From the NCBI GenBank assembly GCA_030706015.1, contig JAUZPI010000157.1:1-5748 (forward strand): DNA of 5,748 nucleotides, read 5' to 3'. Below are positions 1 to 5,748 of the stretch, in pieces. Source of the stretch: Bacillota bacterium. GTDB lineage: Bacteria; Bacillota; Clostridia; Clostridiales; Clostridiaceae. A program made the position numbers and the translations under genes. The stretch's first letter is position 1. Each line of letters starts with the position of its first letter. Below the pieces are notes generated by a model that saw nothing but the letters and a program-made list of their open reading frames with translations, did not search any database and was not told the DNA's origin.

Positions 1-1
1 T

Positions 2-3000
2 AAGTTTTGGGATGAAAAACAAGTAGTAAAGAAAAGCTTTGATTCCAATGAAGATGGTGAATATTTCACATTTTACGATGGTCCTCCAACAGCTAATGGA
101 AAACCACACGTTGGACACGTTTTAACAAGAGTTATGAAGGATTTGATTCCAAGATATAAGGTAATGAAAGGATATAAGGTTCTAAGAAAAGCTGGTTGGG
201 ACACTCATGGACTTCCAGTAGAACTTGAGATAGAAAAGGCTTTAGGTATTTCAGGAAAGCCTCAAATTGAAAAATATGGAGTAGAAGACTTTGTTAAGAA
301 ATGTAAGGAAAGTGTATTCTCCTATGTAAGTCAGTGGAAGGATATGTCCGAGAAATTAGGTTTCTGGGTAGACATGGATACTCCATATGTAACTTATCAC
401 AATGAATATATAGAATCAGTTTGGTGGGCATTAAAGCAAATGTGGGATAAAGACTTGCTATATAAAGGTCATAAAATAGTGCCATACTGCCCAAGATGCG
501 GAACTGCCTTATCTTCTCACGAAGTTGCTCAAGGTTATAAGGATGTAAAAGAAGCAACTGCCTTTGTTAAGTTTAAAATTAAGGGCGAAGAAAATAAATA
601 TATATTAGCATGGACAACTACTCCTTGGACTCTTCCAAGCAATGTTGCCTTGGCAGTAAATAAGAAATATGACTATGTGGAAGTTGTAAACAATGGCGAA
701 CATTTGGTGTTAGCAAAAGAACTTCTTCATATATTAGAGGGAGAGTATGAAGTTGTTAAAGAATTCAAGGGCGAAGAGCTTCTTGGAACAGAATATGAAC
801 AATTATTCAAGTTTGAAACTCCAGAAGATAAAAAAGCTTGGTATGTAGTTCATGGAGATTTTGTAACTCTTTCAGATGGTACAGGTATAGTTCATATAGC
901 TCCAGCTTATGGTGAAGATGATAATCAAATTGGTAAGAAGTATGATTTGCCTTTAATAAACCTAGTAAATGCAGAAGGACAATTCGTAGACTCAGTTGAA
1001 CCTTGGAAGGGTTTATTTGTTAAAAAGGCTGATCCTAAGATTTTAGACTACATGAAAGAAAATAATACTTTATATAAATCTGAGAAGTTTACTCACTCAT
1101 ACCCTCATTGCTGGAGATGTGATACACCACTTCTTTACTACCCAAAAGACAGCTGGTTTGTAAAGATGACTTCTCTAAGAGATAAACTATTAGAAAACAA
1201 CAATAAAATAAACTGGCACCCTGATAATGTTAGAACAGGAAGGTTTGGAAAATTCCTTGAAAATGTTATAGATTGGGGTATTAGCAGAGATAGATATTGG
1301 GGAACACCTCTTCCAATTTGGCAGTGTGAATGCGGACATAGAGACTGTATCGGAAGCGTTGCTGAACTTAAGCAAAAAGGAATTGATGTACCAGAAAACA
1401 TAGAACTTCACAAGCCATATATAGATGGTGTAATGCTTAAATGTCCTCACTGTGGTAAACCGATGAAGAGAACAGAAGAAGTTATTGACTGTTGGTTTGA
1501 CTCTGGTTCTATGCCTTTTGCACAACATCATTATCCATTTGAAAACAAGGAAGTATTTGAAAAGAACTTCCCTGCGCAATTTATTTCTGAGGCAGTGGAT
1601 CAAACAAGAGGATGGTTCTATACATTACTTGCAATATCTACAGCTATTTTTGAAACAAATCCATTTGAAAATTGTGTTGTTTTAGGTCACGTACTTGATA
1701 AACATGGATTAAAGATGTCAAAGCACAAGGGTAACGTTGTTGATCCATTTAATGTACTTGAAAATGTGGGAGCAGATGCTTCAAGATGGCATTTCTACAC
1801 AGCAAGTGCACCATGGCTTCCAACAAGATTTTCAGTGGATGACGTAGAAGAAACTCAAAGAAAATTCTTAAGCACATTGTGGAATGTTTATTCTTTCTAT
1901 GTGCTATATGCTGAAATTGATCAATTTGATCCAACAAAATACGAAGATTTCGTAAGCGGAAATGTAATGGATAAATGGATTACATCAAAGCTTAACACAT
2001 TAGTTAAAGGTGTTGCTGACGACTTAGATAACTATCGAATAACTCAAGCTGCATTATCTATAGAAAATTTTGTTGATGAGCTTTCAAACTGGTATGTTAG
2101 AAGAAATAGAGCAAGATACTGGACTACTGAACTTACAGATGATAAGGTAGGAGCATATACTACTCTTTACAGAGTACTTGTAACCTTATCAAAAGTTGCA
2201 GCACCATTTATACCATTTATGACTGAGCAAATATATCAAAGCTTGGTATTAAGCCTAAATCCATCAGCTCCTGAAAGTGTTCATTTATGCAGATGGCCTG
2301 AATACAATGAGGAATTAGTTGACTTTGATCTTGAAAAAGATATGGATTTAGCTTACAGTATAGTTAAGCTTGGAAGAAGTGCAAGAAACGGAGCAAATAT
2401 TAAGAACAGACAGCCTCTTTCGGAAATGCTTGTTTCAACAATGTCTCTACCAGAATACTATGGAGATATAATAAAAGATGAATTAAATATAAAAGCAGTA
2501 GAATTTGGTGCGGATCTTTCAAAATATGTTAATTTTGAAATAAAACCAAATCTTCCTGTACTAGGCAAGCCATATGGAAAGCTTATACCAGGTATAAGAA
2601 AAGCTATAGGTGAAATGAATCAAATGGAACTTGCTCAAACAGTAAATAACGGTGGAACAGTTACTATAAGTGTTCAAGGAACAGAAATTGAACTAAACAA
2701 GGAAAATCTTCTTGTGACAATGCAAGGACTTGAAGGCTTTGCATTTGCAGGGGAAGGTGAAATAGGAGTAGTTCTTGATACAACAATTACTGAGGAACTT
2801 AGAGAAGAAGGTTATGTAAGAGAAATTCTTAGTAAGGTTCAAAATATGAGAAAAGAAAGCGGCTTTGAAGTTGCAGATAAGATAACTCTTTATGCAGCAG
2901 GTAATGAATTGCTTGAAAATGTAATTAAGAACTATGAAGAACAAATAAAGAAGGAAACCTTGTCAGTGGATGTTGTTTATAATGCAGATAGACAATATAC

Positions 3001-3055
3001 AGATTGCAATATTAACGGTGAAACTTTAAAACTTGCTGTGGAGAAGATAAGTTAA
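2..3055 (+). CDS. ileS: Isoleucyl-tRNA synthetase, type 2 (eukaryote-like); 5' end outside window
   Basis: Cytoplasmic class I enzyme that charges tRNA-Ile with isoleucine using ATP and edits mischarged valine. The frame is open from base 2 (1017 visible codons, TAA stop); about 20 N-terminal residues are missing. ATG 134 is internal, because the HIGH motif (HVGH, visible residues 36-39, bases 107-118) lies upstream of it in frame. Other landmarks in visible numbering are the editing-domain motifs WTTTPWT (from 204) and GTGIVH..P..GEDD (293-307), the KMSKS loop as KMSKH (571-575), and the anticodon-binding region around NWYVRR (696-701). Cys pairs 163/166 with 370/373, and 442/444 with 481/484, resemble the two zinc sites of the Thermus-type enzyme. 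The ARNGANIKNRQPL segment (794-806) and the absence of a C-terminal CxxC zinc finger indicate IleRS type 2 rather than the E. coli type. Such enzymes are typically less sensitive to mupirocin; that property is inferred here. Any T-box leader would lie upstream, out of view. Confidence 0.97.
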   Translation, partial: KFWDEKQVVKKSFDSNEDGEYFTFYDGPPTANGKPHVGHVLTRVMKDLIPRYKVMKGYKVLRKAGWDTHGLPVELEIEKALGISGKPQIEKYGVEDFVKKCKESVFSYVSQWKDMSEKLGFWVDMDTPYVTYHNEYIESVWWALKQMWDKDLLYKGHKIVPYCPRCGTALSSHEVAQGYKDVKEATAFVKFKIKGEENKYILAWTTTPWTLPSNVALAVNKKYDYVEVVNNGEHLVLAKELLHILEGEYEVVKEFKGEELLGTEYEQLFKFETPEDKKAWYVVHGDFVTLSDGTGIVHIAPAYGEDDNQIGKKYDLPLINLVNAEGQFVDSVEPWKGLFVKKADPKILDYMKENNTLYKSEKFTHSYPHCWRCDTPLLYYPKDSWFVKMTSLRDKLLENNNKINWHPDNVRTGRFGKFLENVIDWGISRDRYWGTPLPIWQCECGHRDCIGSVAELKQKGIDVPENIELHKPYIDGVMLKCPHCGKPMKRTEEVIDCWFDSGSMPFAQHHYPFENKEVFEKNFPAQFISEAVDQTRGWFYTLLAISTAIFETNPFENCVVLGHVLDKHGLKMSKHKGNVVDPFNVLENVGADASRWHFYTASAPWLPTRFSVDDVEETQRKFLSTLWNVYSFYVLYAEIDQFDPTKYEDFVSGNVMDKWITSKLNTLVKGVADDLDNYRITQAALSIENFVDELSNWYVRRNRARYWTTELTDDKVGAYTTLYRVLVTLSKVAAPFIPFMTEQIYQSLVLSLNPSAPESVHLCRWPEYNEELVDFDLEKDMDLAYSIVKLGRSARNGANIKNRQPLSEMLVSTMSLPEYYGDIIKDELNIKAVEFGADLSKYVNFEIKPNLPVLGKPYGKLIPGIRKAIGEMNQMELAQTVNNGGTVTISVQGTEIELNKENLLVTMQGLEGFAFAGEGEIGVVLDTTITEELREEGYVREILSKVQNMRKESGFEVADKITLYAAGNELLENVIKNYEEQIKKETLSVDVVYNADRQYTDCNINGETLKLAVEKIS

Positions 3056-3107
3056 CAGGATTTTAAGGGTTAATGGTTAGTAACATTTAGCTGAAAATTT
3101 TAAAGAG

Positions 3108-3208
3108 GAGCGTCAGATTTCTTTTTAGGAGCTAAACAAATGTTAGAGCTATTATATAGCTTTGGTATAAATGTTTGGTAAATAGCCGGAGAAAGTGACG
3201 CTCTTTTT
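3108..3208 (+). terminator. Long rod-like hairpin with T-run, probable ileS terminator
   Basis: The outer arms GAGCGTCA (3108-3115) and TGACGCTC (3196-3203) pair perfectly and are followed at once by TTTTT (3204-3208), as in an intrinsic terminator. The roughly 80-nt interior also folds back on itself. TTTCT (3118-3122) pairs with AGAAA (3190-3194), and CTAAACA (3132-3138) pairs with TGTTTGG (3172-3178, one G-T). TGTT (3141-3144) pairs with GGTA (3164-3167, three G-T), and AGAGCTAT (3145-3152) pairs with ATAGCTTT (3156-3163) around a 3-nt loop. It begins 53 bp after the ileS stop codon. Termination is the simplest reading, but the length is unusual, and the element could also be a structured RNA or a dispersed palindromic repeat. 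Confidence 0.75.
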
Positions 3209-3417
3209 CTATTTTGAGAAATTCATAAGATTATTTAAGGAAAGCTATATATACTTTTGGGTATATATTTATAGAAAAAAGCATATGGTATTTTGAACAA
3301 AAAATTTAGTTATTATTAAAAAGCACAAATATTTTGAAAATTATCCTTGTTGAAAAATGCATTTTCTAGTAAAATATTGATAGGTAATTTTCACATAATT
3401 TATTAGGGGGACTAAAA
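3209..3417 (+). promoter_or_regulatory. AT-rich upstream region of the chemoreceptor gene with weak promoter candidate
   Basis: About 210 bp with no gene. A small AT hairpin, ATATATAC (3247-3254) with GTATATAT (3261-3268), is visible. The best housekeeping promoter candidate is TTGAAA (3350-3355), 17 bp, then AATATT (3373-3378); this is a good -35 with a poor -10. An alternative -10 (TAAAAT, 3370-3375) has too short a spacer. No convincing motility-sigma (SigD) promoter was found: ATTGATAG at 3376-3383 shares only the GATA core of the -10 and has no matching -35. No riboswitch consensus such as GEMM was recognised. Confidence 0.25.
3405..3410 (+). promoter_or_regulatory. Ribosome binding site of the chemoreceptor gene
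   Basis: AGGGGG lies 7 nt before ATG 3418. It is the only strong Shine-Dalgarno match nearby and fixes the start, which places a Lys/Arg-containing cytoplasmic stub ahead of the first membrane helix. Confidence 0.8.
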
Positions 3418-4890
3418 ATGGAATTAATCAATAAAAGGAATAAGCTAACGCTAAAAATGCTTTGGGTTTCCGTGGCATTAGGGGTAATATCAAGCATATT
3501 AAGTGATATACCTATGCCGGTAATATTCTTTGCTTCTGCATTTGGTGTGGTAGCAGGAGGAATTGCATTTTATTTAATCAAGAAACAACTGTGTACTAGA
3601 GGAATAAAATATATAATAATGTTCGGTGTTACAATAACAATAGTGTTAATGAATAACGCTAATCCTATATTTGGAACAATATTCTTACTGTATTATAGTT
3701 TAGGACTCATTTCTTTATATCAAGATTACCGATCTATTACAATCATGTATATAATCAATGTCATTTTAATACTAGCACTTCACGCAATTTATGGTGAAAA
3801 GATGTTCCATCAATACAATGATACAAGTGGAGTATTCTTTTTAATTTTATACTTAACCTTAGTTGCAATTCTTCTTATCTTCCAAAGTTTATTCAGTGAA
3901 AAAATGAGAAAAGACATGCTTAGAAATGAGCAGGAAGCACATGATGCCAAAAATCATTCAGAGCAAATATTAAGAGAAATAAAAGAAGCTGTAAATATGC
4001 TTACTAGCTTTAGTGAAAATTTAAGAGAAAATGTAACCGCAACAGGTGAATTATCAGAAAGAATTGCAGACACATTTTCAAATATTACAGAGTCTGTTGG
4101 CAATGAATCTAATAATATAGTTGATATCAGCAGTTTAATGAATGAAAATAATACAAGGGTTGAGGATGTTGCAGAAGCATCTAAATTAATGAATGAGTTA
4201 TCCAATAGTACTTTCTATGTTACTAAAGAAGGGAATGAAAAGGTTTTAGTTCTAAAGGAAGAAATGGTAAAGATAAATTTAGTTATAGATGAAAGTGTTA
4301 GTTTAATGGATCAGCTAAATGTTCAGAATGCTCAAATAGGGGATATTTTAAACGTTATAACTGAGATTTCTGAAAAAACAAATTTATTAGCTTTAAATGC
4401 AGCAATTGAAGCGGCAAGAGCAGGAGAACAAGGAAAAGGATTTGCTGTAGTTGCGGACGAAGTAAGAAAGCTTGCTGAAAATTCTAAGCAATCTACAGAG
4501 AGAATATCTCAGATACTAGTAGAAGTCCAAAGTAAAGCACAACAGGTTTCGGTAAAAGTAAATGCTGGACAATCTGCTGTTTTATCGGGAGAAAAGGCAA
4601 CAAAAGAAGTGTACAAGATATTTGAAGAAATAAATAAAAATACTCAACAAGTAACTAACTATGCAAATAATATAGGAAATTTAATAAAACAACTAGAGAA
4701 ATCGTCAAAACATGTAATAGATAAGATGTCATCAATATCAACTACCATGGAGGAAACAGCATCTTCTGTTATTAATGTTCAGCAGAATGTTACCAATCAA
4801 AATAAAGGCTTTGCAAACATAGTAAATAGTTATAAGGCATTAGATGGCTTGATAAATAAGCTAAAGGAGCTAACAAAAATAGAGCATTGA
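3418..4890 (+). CDS. Methyl-accepting chemotaxis protein with six membrane helices and no HAMP or periplasmic domain
   Basis: A 490-residue chemoreceptor expected to control CheA through CheW at the inner face of the membrane. Hydrophobic segments lie near residues 14-31, 35-54, 63-80, 84-101, 107-125 and 138-158. Loop charges (KRNK at the N-terminus, KK at 55-56, EKMRK after 160) fit an N-in/C-in topology. No extracellular ligand-binding domain fits between the helices; the longest outer loop is only about a dozen residues (126-137). From about 161 onward the protein is a long coiled coil with no recognisable HAMP. The conserved hairpin tip, from N322 (NLLALNAAIEAARAGEQGKG) into FAVVADEVRKLAE, is intact, with R334 and E337 matching the CheA/CheW-contacting positions. 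A methylation-type site STTMEETASS places E445/E446 in the C-terminal arm. There is no C-terminal CheR/CheB tether pentapeptide. The cue sensed is unknown; a membrane-embedded or energy-related signal is inference. The gene is flanked by terminators, so it is probably monocistronic. Confidence 0.93.
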   Translation: MELINKRNKLTLKMLWVSVALGVISSILSDIPMPVIFFASAFGVVAGGIAFYLIKKQLCTRGIKYIIMFGVTITIVLMNNANPIFGTIFLLYYSLGLISLYQDYRSITIMYIINVILILALHAIYGEKMFHQYNDTSGVFFLILYLTLVAILLIFQSLFSEKMRKDMLRNEQEAHDAKNHSEQILREIKEAVNMLTSFSENLRENVTATGELSERIADTFSNITESVGNESNNIVDISSLMNENNTRVEDVAEASKLMNELSNSTFYVTKEGNEKVLVLKEEMVKINLVIDESVSLMDQLNVQNAQIGDILNVITEISEKTNLLALNAAIEAARAGEQGKGFAVVADEVRKLAENSKQSTERISQILVEVQSKAQQVSVKVNAGQSAVLSGEKATKEVYKIFEEINKNTQQVTNYANNIGNLIKQLEKSSKHVIDKMSSISTTMEETASSVINVQQNVTNQNKGFANIVNSYKALDGLINKLKELTKIEH

Positions 4891-4928
4891 ATAATTTAAT
4901 AGTATAGTACTTAGTTACAAAATATTAT

Positions 4929-4967
4929 GTGCAGCCATGCAGAGATATCAGCATAGCTGCACTTTTT
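4929..4967 (+). terminator. Intrinsic terminator of the chemoreceptor gene
   Basis: GTGCAGC (4929-4935) pairs with GCTGCAC (4956-4962). After one C/A mismatch, ATGC (4937-4940) pairs with GCAT (4951-4954), closing a 10-nt loop. TTTTT (4963-4967) follows directly. It starts 38 bp after the TGA stop. The GC-rich stem stands out sharply from the AT-rich surroundings. Confidence 0.92.
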
Positions 4968-5129
4968 CTCTCCATAGAAGATATAATGGGCACGAGAACT
5001 GTAAGATAAGCATTAAAACTAAGTATCACATCACTATATGCTTTTAAAAAAGTACATAAATTGACGCAATTAACATAAATGTAAGTAAATAGAAGATAGT
5101 GTAAGAAAAATACAGAAAATTTAGATAAA

Positions 5130-5306
5130 ATGGTAAATTGGAGATTTTACAAAAAGTTAATAGATATATATAATGAAAACATAAGTGAAAGTTCAAATGT
5201 TACAAAACGCATCTATTCAGTTTTTATGAAATATATCTATGTGATTCATAAAGGTTCACTGATACGACATATCACAACAAATACTAATATCAACATATCT
5301 TATTGA
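5130..5306 (+). CDS. Doubtful 58-codon ORF, no recognised product
   Basis: ATG 5130 opens a 58-codon frame ending at TGA 5304-5306; the frame is closed upstream by TAG at 5097-5099. The product would start MVNWRFYKKL and be basic and rich in Ile, Tyr and Asn, with no signal peptide, clear membrane helix or motif that I recognise. No Shine-Dalgarno sequence precedes the ATG (upstream bases read TTAGATAAA), unlike the two strong sites of the confident genes here. Its stop lies inside an inverted repeat followed by a T-run, which could be the terminator of a short transcript. A chance ORF in AT-rich DNA is more likely. Confidence 0.12.
   Translation: MVNWRFYKKLIDIYNENISESSNVTKRIYSVFMKYIYVIHKGSLIRHITTNTNINISY
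5223..5252. repeat. 8-bp inverted repeat TTTATGAA/TTCATAAA
   Basis: TTTATGAA (5223-5230) and TTCATAAA (5245-5252) are perfect inverted copies separated by 14 bp. The element lies about 90 bp upstream of the TATAAT box. It could be an operator for a dimeric regulator or chance in AT-rich DNA; no known consensus was matched. Confidence 0.35.
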
Positions 5307-5314
5307 TATTTTTT
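5286..5314 (+). terminator. AT-rich hairpin with T-run, possible weak terminator or operator
   Basis: AATATCAA (5286-5293) and TTGATATT (5303-5310) form a perfect 8-bp stem with a 9-nt loop, and T continues through 5314. Only one of the eight pairs is G-C, so it would be a weak terminator. It sits just upstream of the TATAAT box and could instead be a binding site. Confidence 0.3.
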
Positions 5315-5341
5315 CAAGGTATTTAATCCCATGTTAAGTAG

Positions 5342-5347
5342 TATAAT
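5342..5347 (+). promoter_or_regulatory. Candidate -10 box of the amylase promoter
   Basis: A perfect TATAAT with a following G. The expected -35 position (5319-5324, GTATTT at 17-bp spacing) is poor and there is no TG extension, so the promoter may be weak or need an activator. It would start RNA near 5354, giving a leader of about 225 nt, and places the cre site just downstream of the start. A second TATAAT (5480-5485) and a TATACT (5498-5503) closer to the gene also lack good -35 partners and are alternatives. Confidence 0.4.
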
Positions 5348-5362
5348 GTTTTTTTGTATTTT

Positions 5363-5377
5363 TCGCAAGCGCTTTCT
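5363..5377 (+). promoter_or_regulatory. CcpA catabolite-responsive element (cre)
   Basis: TCGCAAGCGCTTTCT matches the cre consensus WTGNAANCGNWNNCW at 9 of 10 defined positions; only the second base (C for T) differs. It has the typical AAGCGCTT palindromic core. CcpA with phosphorylated HPr binds such sites in Firmicutes to repress use of secondary carbon sources. The position, shortly downstream of the candidate TATAAT box and ahead of a probable alpha-amylase gene, is typical for carbon catabolite repression. The match is seen in the sequence; binding is inferred. Confidence 0.65.
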
Positions 5378-5385
5378 TAAAGGTT

Positions 5386-5409
5386 TTTATTATTTATATT
5401 AATAATAAA
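5386..5409. repeat. 9-bp perfect all-A/T inverted repeat
   Basis: TTTATTATT (5386-5394) and AATAATAAA (5401-5409) are perfect inverted copies around a 6-nt loop TATATT, 8 bp after the cre site. In RNA this would be a weak hairpin in the amylase leader. No T-run follows at once, so it is a poor terminator. Confidence 0.35.
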
Positions 5410-5519
5410 TTTTCTTATCTCCATTCATGTAATTGATCTCGGAAAAACTCATTTCAATAACTATAAAAATCCCGGGCTTTATAATTGTTGAATAAATTAT
5501 ACTCTTAGTAGGGTAGGTA

Positions 5520-5547
5520 AAACGTTTGAACAAAAGTTCACTTAAGT
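5520..5547. promoter_or_regulatory. Three abutting palindromes, possible LacI-family operator
   Basis: AAACGTTT (5520-5527), TGAAC-N4-GTTCA (5527-5540) and ACTTAAGT (5540-5547) are each perfect palindromes, and neighbours share one end base. The first, with its flanks AAAACGTTTG, resembles the central-CG operators of LacI-family repressors such as MalR, which control maltodextrin and starch genes in Firmicutes. The cluster ends about 20 bp before the ribosome binding site. The palindromes are seen; the regulator is inferred from shape and context only. Confidence 0.35.
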
Positions 5548-5565
5548 TAAATAAATTAAAATTTA

Positions 5566-5571
5566 AGGGAG
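5566..5571 (+). promoter_or_regulatory. Ribosome binding site of the amylase gene
   Basis: AGGGAG includes the exact GGAG match to the 16S rRNA tail and ends 9 nt before ATG 5581. An in-frame TAA (5578-5580) directly precedes the ATG, so the coding region cannot extend upstream. Confidence 0.75.
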
Positions 5572-5580
5572 AGATATTAA

Positions 5581-5748
5581 ATGGTTAAAAAGAAATTAGT
5601 AGCCAAACTAATGGCTCTGGGTTTATTTGTAACCCTAGTAGGATCACCATTACCACAATTCAATTTTTCATCAACTCAATCTTCAACAGTAGTTCATGCT
5701 GCAACTTCATTACCAACAAACACCAAGGATGGAGCTATACTTCATGCA
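5581..5748 (+). CDS. Secreted alpha-amylase (GH13), N-terminal 56 codons; 3' end outside window
   Basis: Probably an extracellular enzyme cutting internal alpha-1,4 links of starch. Only the first 56 codons are present. The N-terminus is a classic Sec signal peptide: basic start (KKK at 3-5, K9), hydrophobic core at about 10-21 (LMALGLFVTLVG), then a longer polar stretch ending VVHA with likely cleavage after A40. The mature start ATSLPTNTKDGAILHA resembles the opening of secreted Bacillus/clostridial alpha-amylases; B. subtilis AmyE has SIKSGTILHA before its first barrel strand. No catalytic residues fall in the window, so the family call rests on this short match plus the upstream cre site. 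Another secreted GH13 enzyme is possible. It lies 690 bp after the chemoreceptor gene, behind a terminator, and so has its own promoter. Confidence 0.7.
   Translation, partial: MVKKKLVAKLMALGLFVTLVGSPLPQFNFSSTQSSTVVHAATSLPTNTKDGAILHA

Larger units (their letters stand above)
4968..5580 (+). promoter_or_regulatory. Long non-coding leader region of the amylase gene
   Basis: About 610 bp with no confidently recognised gene. The first part (4968-5220) shows only AT-rich sequence, an isolated TTGACG (5061-5066) without a good -10, and the start of a doubtful short ORF. From 5221 onward it is dense in inverted repeats and control-like sites, listed separately: hairpins at 5223-5252, 5286-5314 and 5386-5409, a TATAAT at 5342, a cre site at 5363, a second 7-bp repeat TATAATT/AATTATA (5480-5501), and palindromes at 5520-5547. 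No tRNA, riboswitch or insertion sequence was recognised. Confidence 0.6.

Noticed and set aside
134..136. ATG 134 as the start of ileS
   Set aside because: The frame stays open to base 2, and the upstream residues include the essential HVGH motif and the preceding DGPPTANGKP segment, so the true start is outside the window.
294..2944. Several minus-strand and alternate-frame ORFs of 62-137 codons inside ileS
   Set aside because: They overlap a highly conserved coding frame on the other strand or in another frame, have no recognisable domains, and are shadows of the ileS codons.
3108..3203. Miniature transposon (MITE) with 8-bp terminal repeats
   Set aside because: No target-site duplication is visible on the flanks (TAAAGAG against TTTTTCT), and the T-run on one side favours a terminator; kept only as an alternative in the finding.
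3247..3268. ATATATAC/GTATATAT hairpin as a terminator or operator
   Set aside because: It is simple alternating AT sequence with no T-run of note and no known consensus; expected by chance in such AT-rich DNA.
3056..3417. Riboswitch (c-di-GMP or T-box) upstream of the chemoreceptor gene
   Set aside because: Looked for because GEMM riboswitches often precede clostridial chemoreceptors, but none of the conserved GEMM or T-box core sequences is visible.
3954..4205. Minus-strand 83-codon ORF within the chemoreceptor gene
   Set aside because: It lies wholly inside the coiled-coil coding region and its Ser/Leu-rich translation is a mirror of the plus-strand codons.
4909..5024. ACTTAGTT (4909-4916) and AACTAAGT (5017-5024) as terminal inverted repeats of a small mobile element around the chemoreceptor terminator
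   Set aside because: Only 8 bp, no flanking target duplication and no internal element features; probably chance.
5516..5530. A second cre site over AAACGTTT
   Set aside because: Only 6 of 10 defined consensus positions match, and the TG at the start and the C near the end are missing; a different LacI-family operator fits better.

Overview
The window looks like chromosomal DNA of a low-GC Firmicute, most likely a Clostridium or close relative. It is strongly AT-rich, uses AGA almost throughout for arginine, has strong G-rich Shine-Dalgarno sites and U-tract terminators, and carries an isoleucyl-tRNA synthetase of the eukaryote-like type common in clostridia. The species cannot be told from the sequence alone. 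All three confident genes are on the + strand.

Layout: (1) positions 2-3055 hold the isoleucyl-tRNA synthetase gene ileS. It lacks only about the first 20 codons, which lie upstream of the window. (2) 3056-3417 is non-coding. It holds a long rod-like imperfect hairpin followed by a T-run (3108-3208), which is the probable ileS terminator, and then a very AT-rich stretch with a weak promoter candidate. (3) 3418-4890 is a complete methyl-accepting chemotaxis protein of unusual architecture: six membrane helices, no extracellular sensor domain and no evident HAMP, joined directly to the cytoplasmic signalling coiled coil. A clear intrinsic terminator follows at 4929-4967. (4) 4968-5580 is a non-coding region of about 610 bp. 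It holds several AT-rich inverted repeats, a doubtful 58-codon ORF, a TATAAT box, a near-consensus CcpA catabolite-repression site (cre), and a run of three abutting palindromes just before the next gene. (5) 5581-5748 is the first 56 codons of a secreted protein, probably an alpha-amylase of family GH13, recognised from its signal peptide and the start of its mature domain.

The three genes do not form an operon. Terminators separate ileS from the chemoreceptor and the chemoreceptor from the amylase, so each is probably transcribed alone. The amylase leader suggests control by carbon supply: global repression at the cre site, and perhaps a local LacI-family repressor at the AAACGTTT palindrome. 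The chemoreceptor could report a membrane or energy-related cue, but no functional link to its neighbours is shown.

I do not see a clearly new biological system here. The parts most worth a second look are the roughly 96-nt structured element after ileS, the sensor-less six-helix chemoreceptor, and the dense palindromic leader of the amylase gene.
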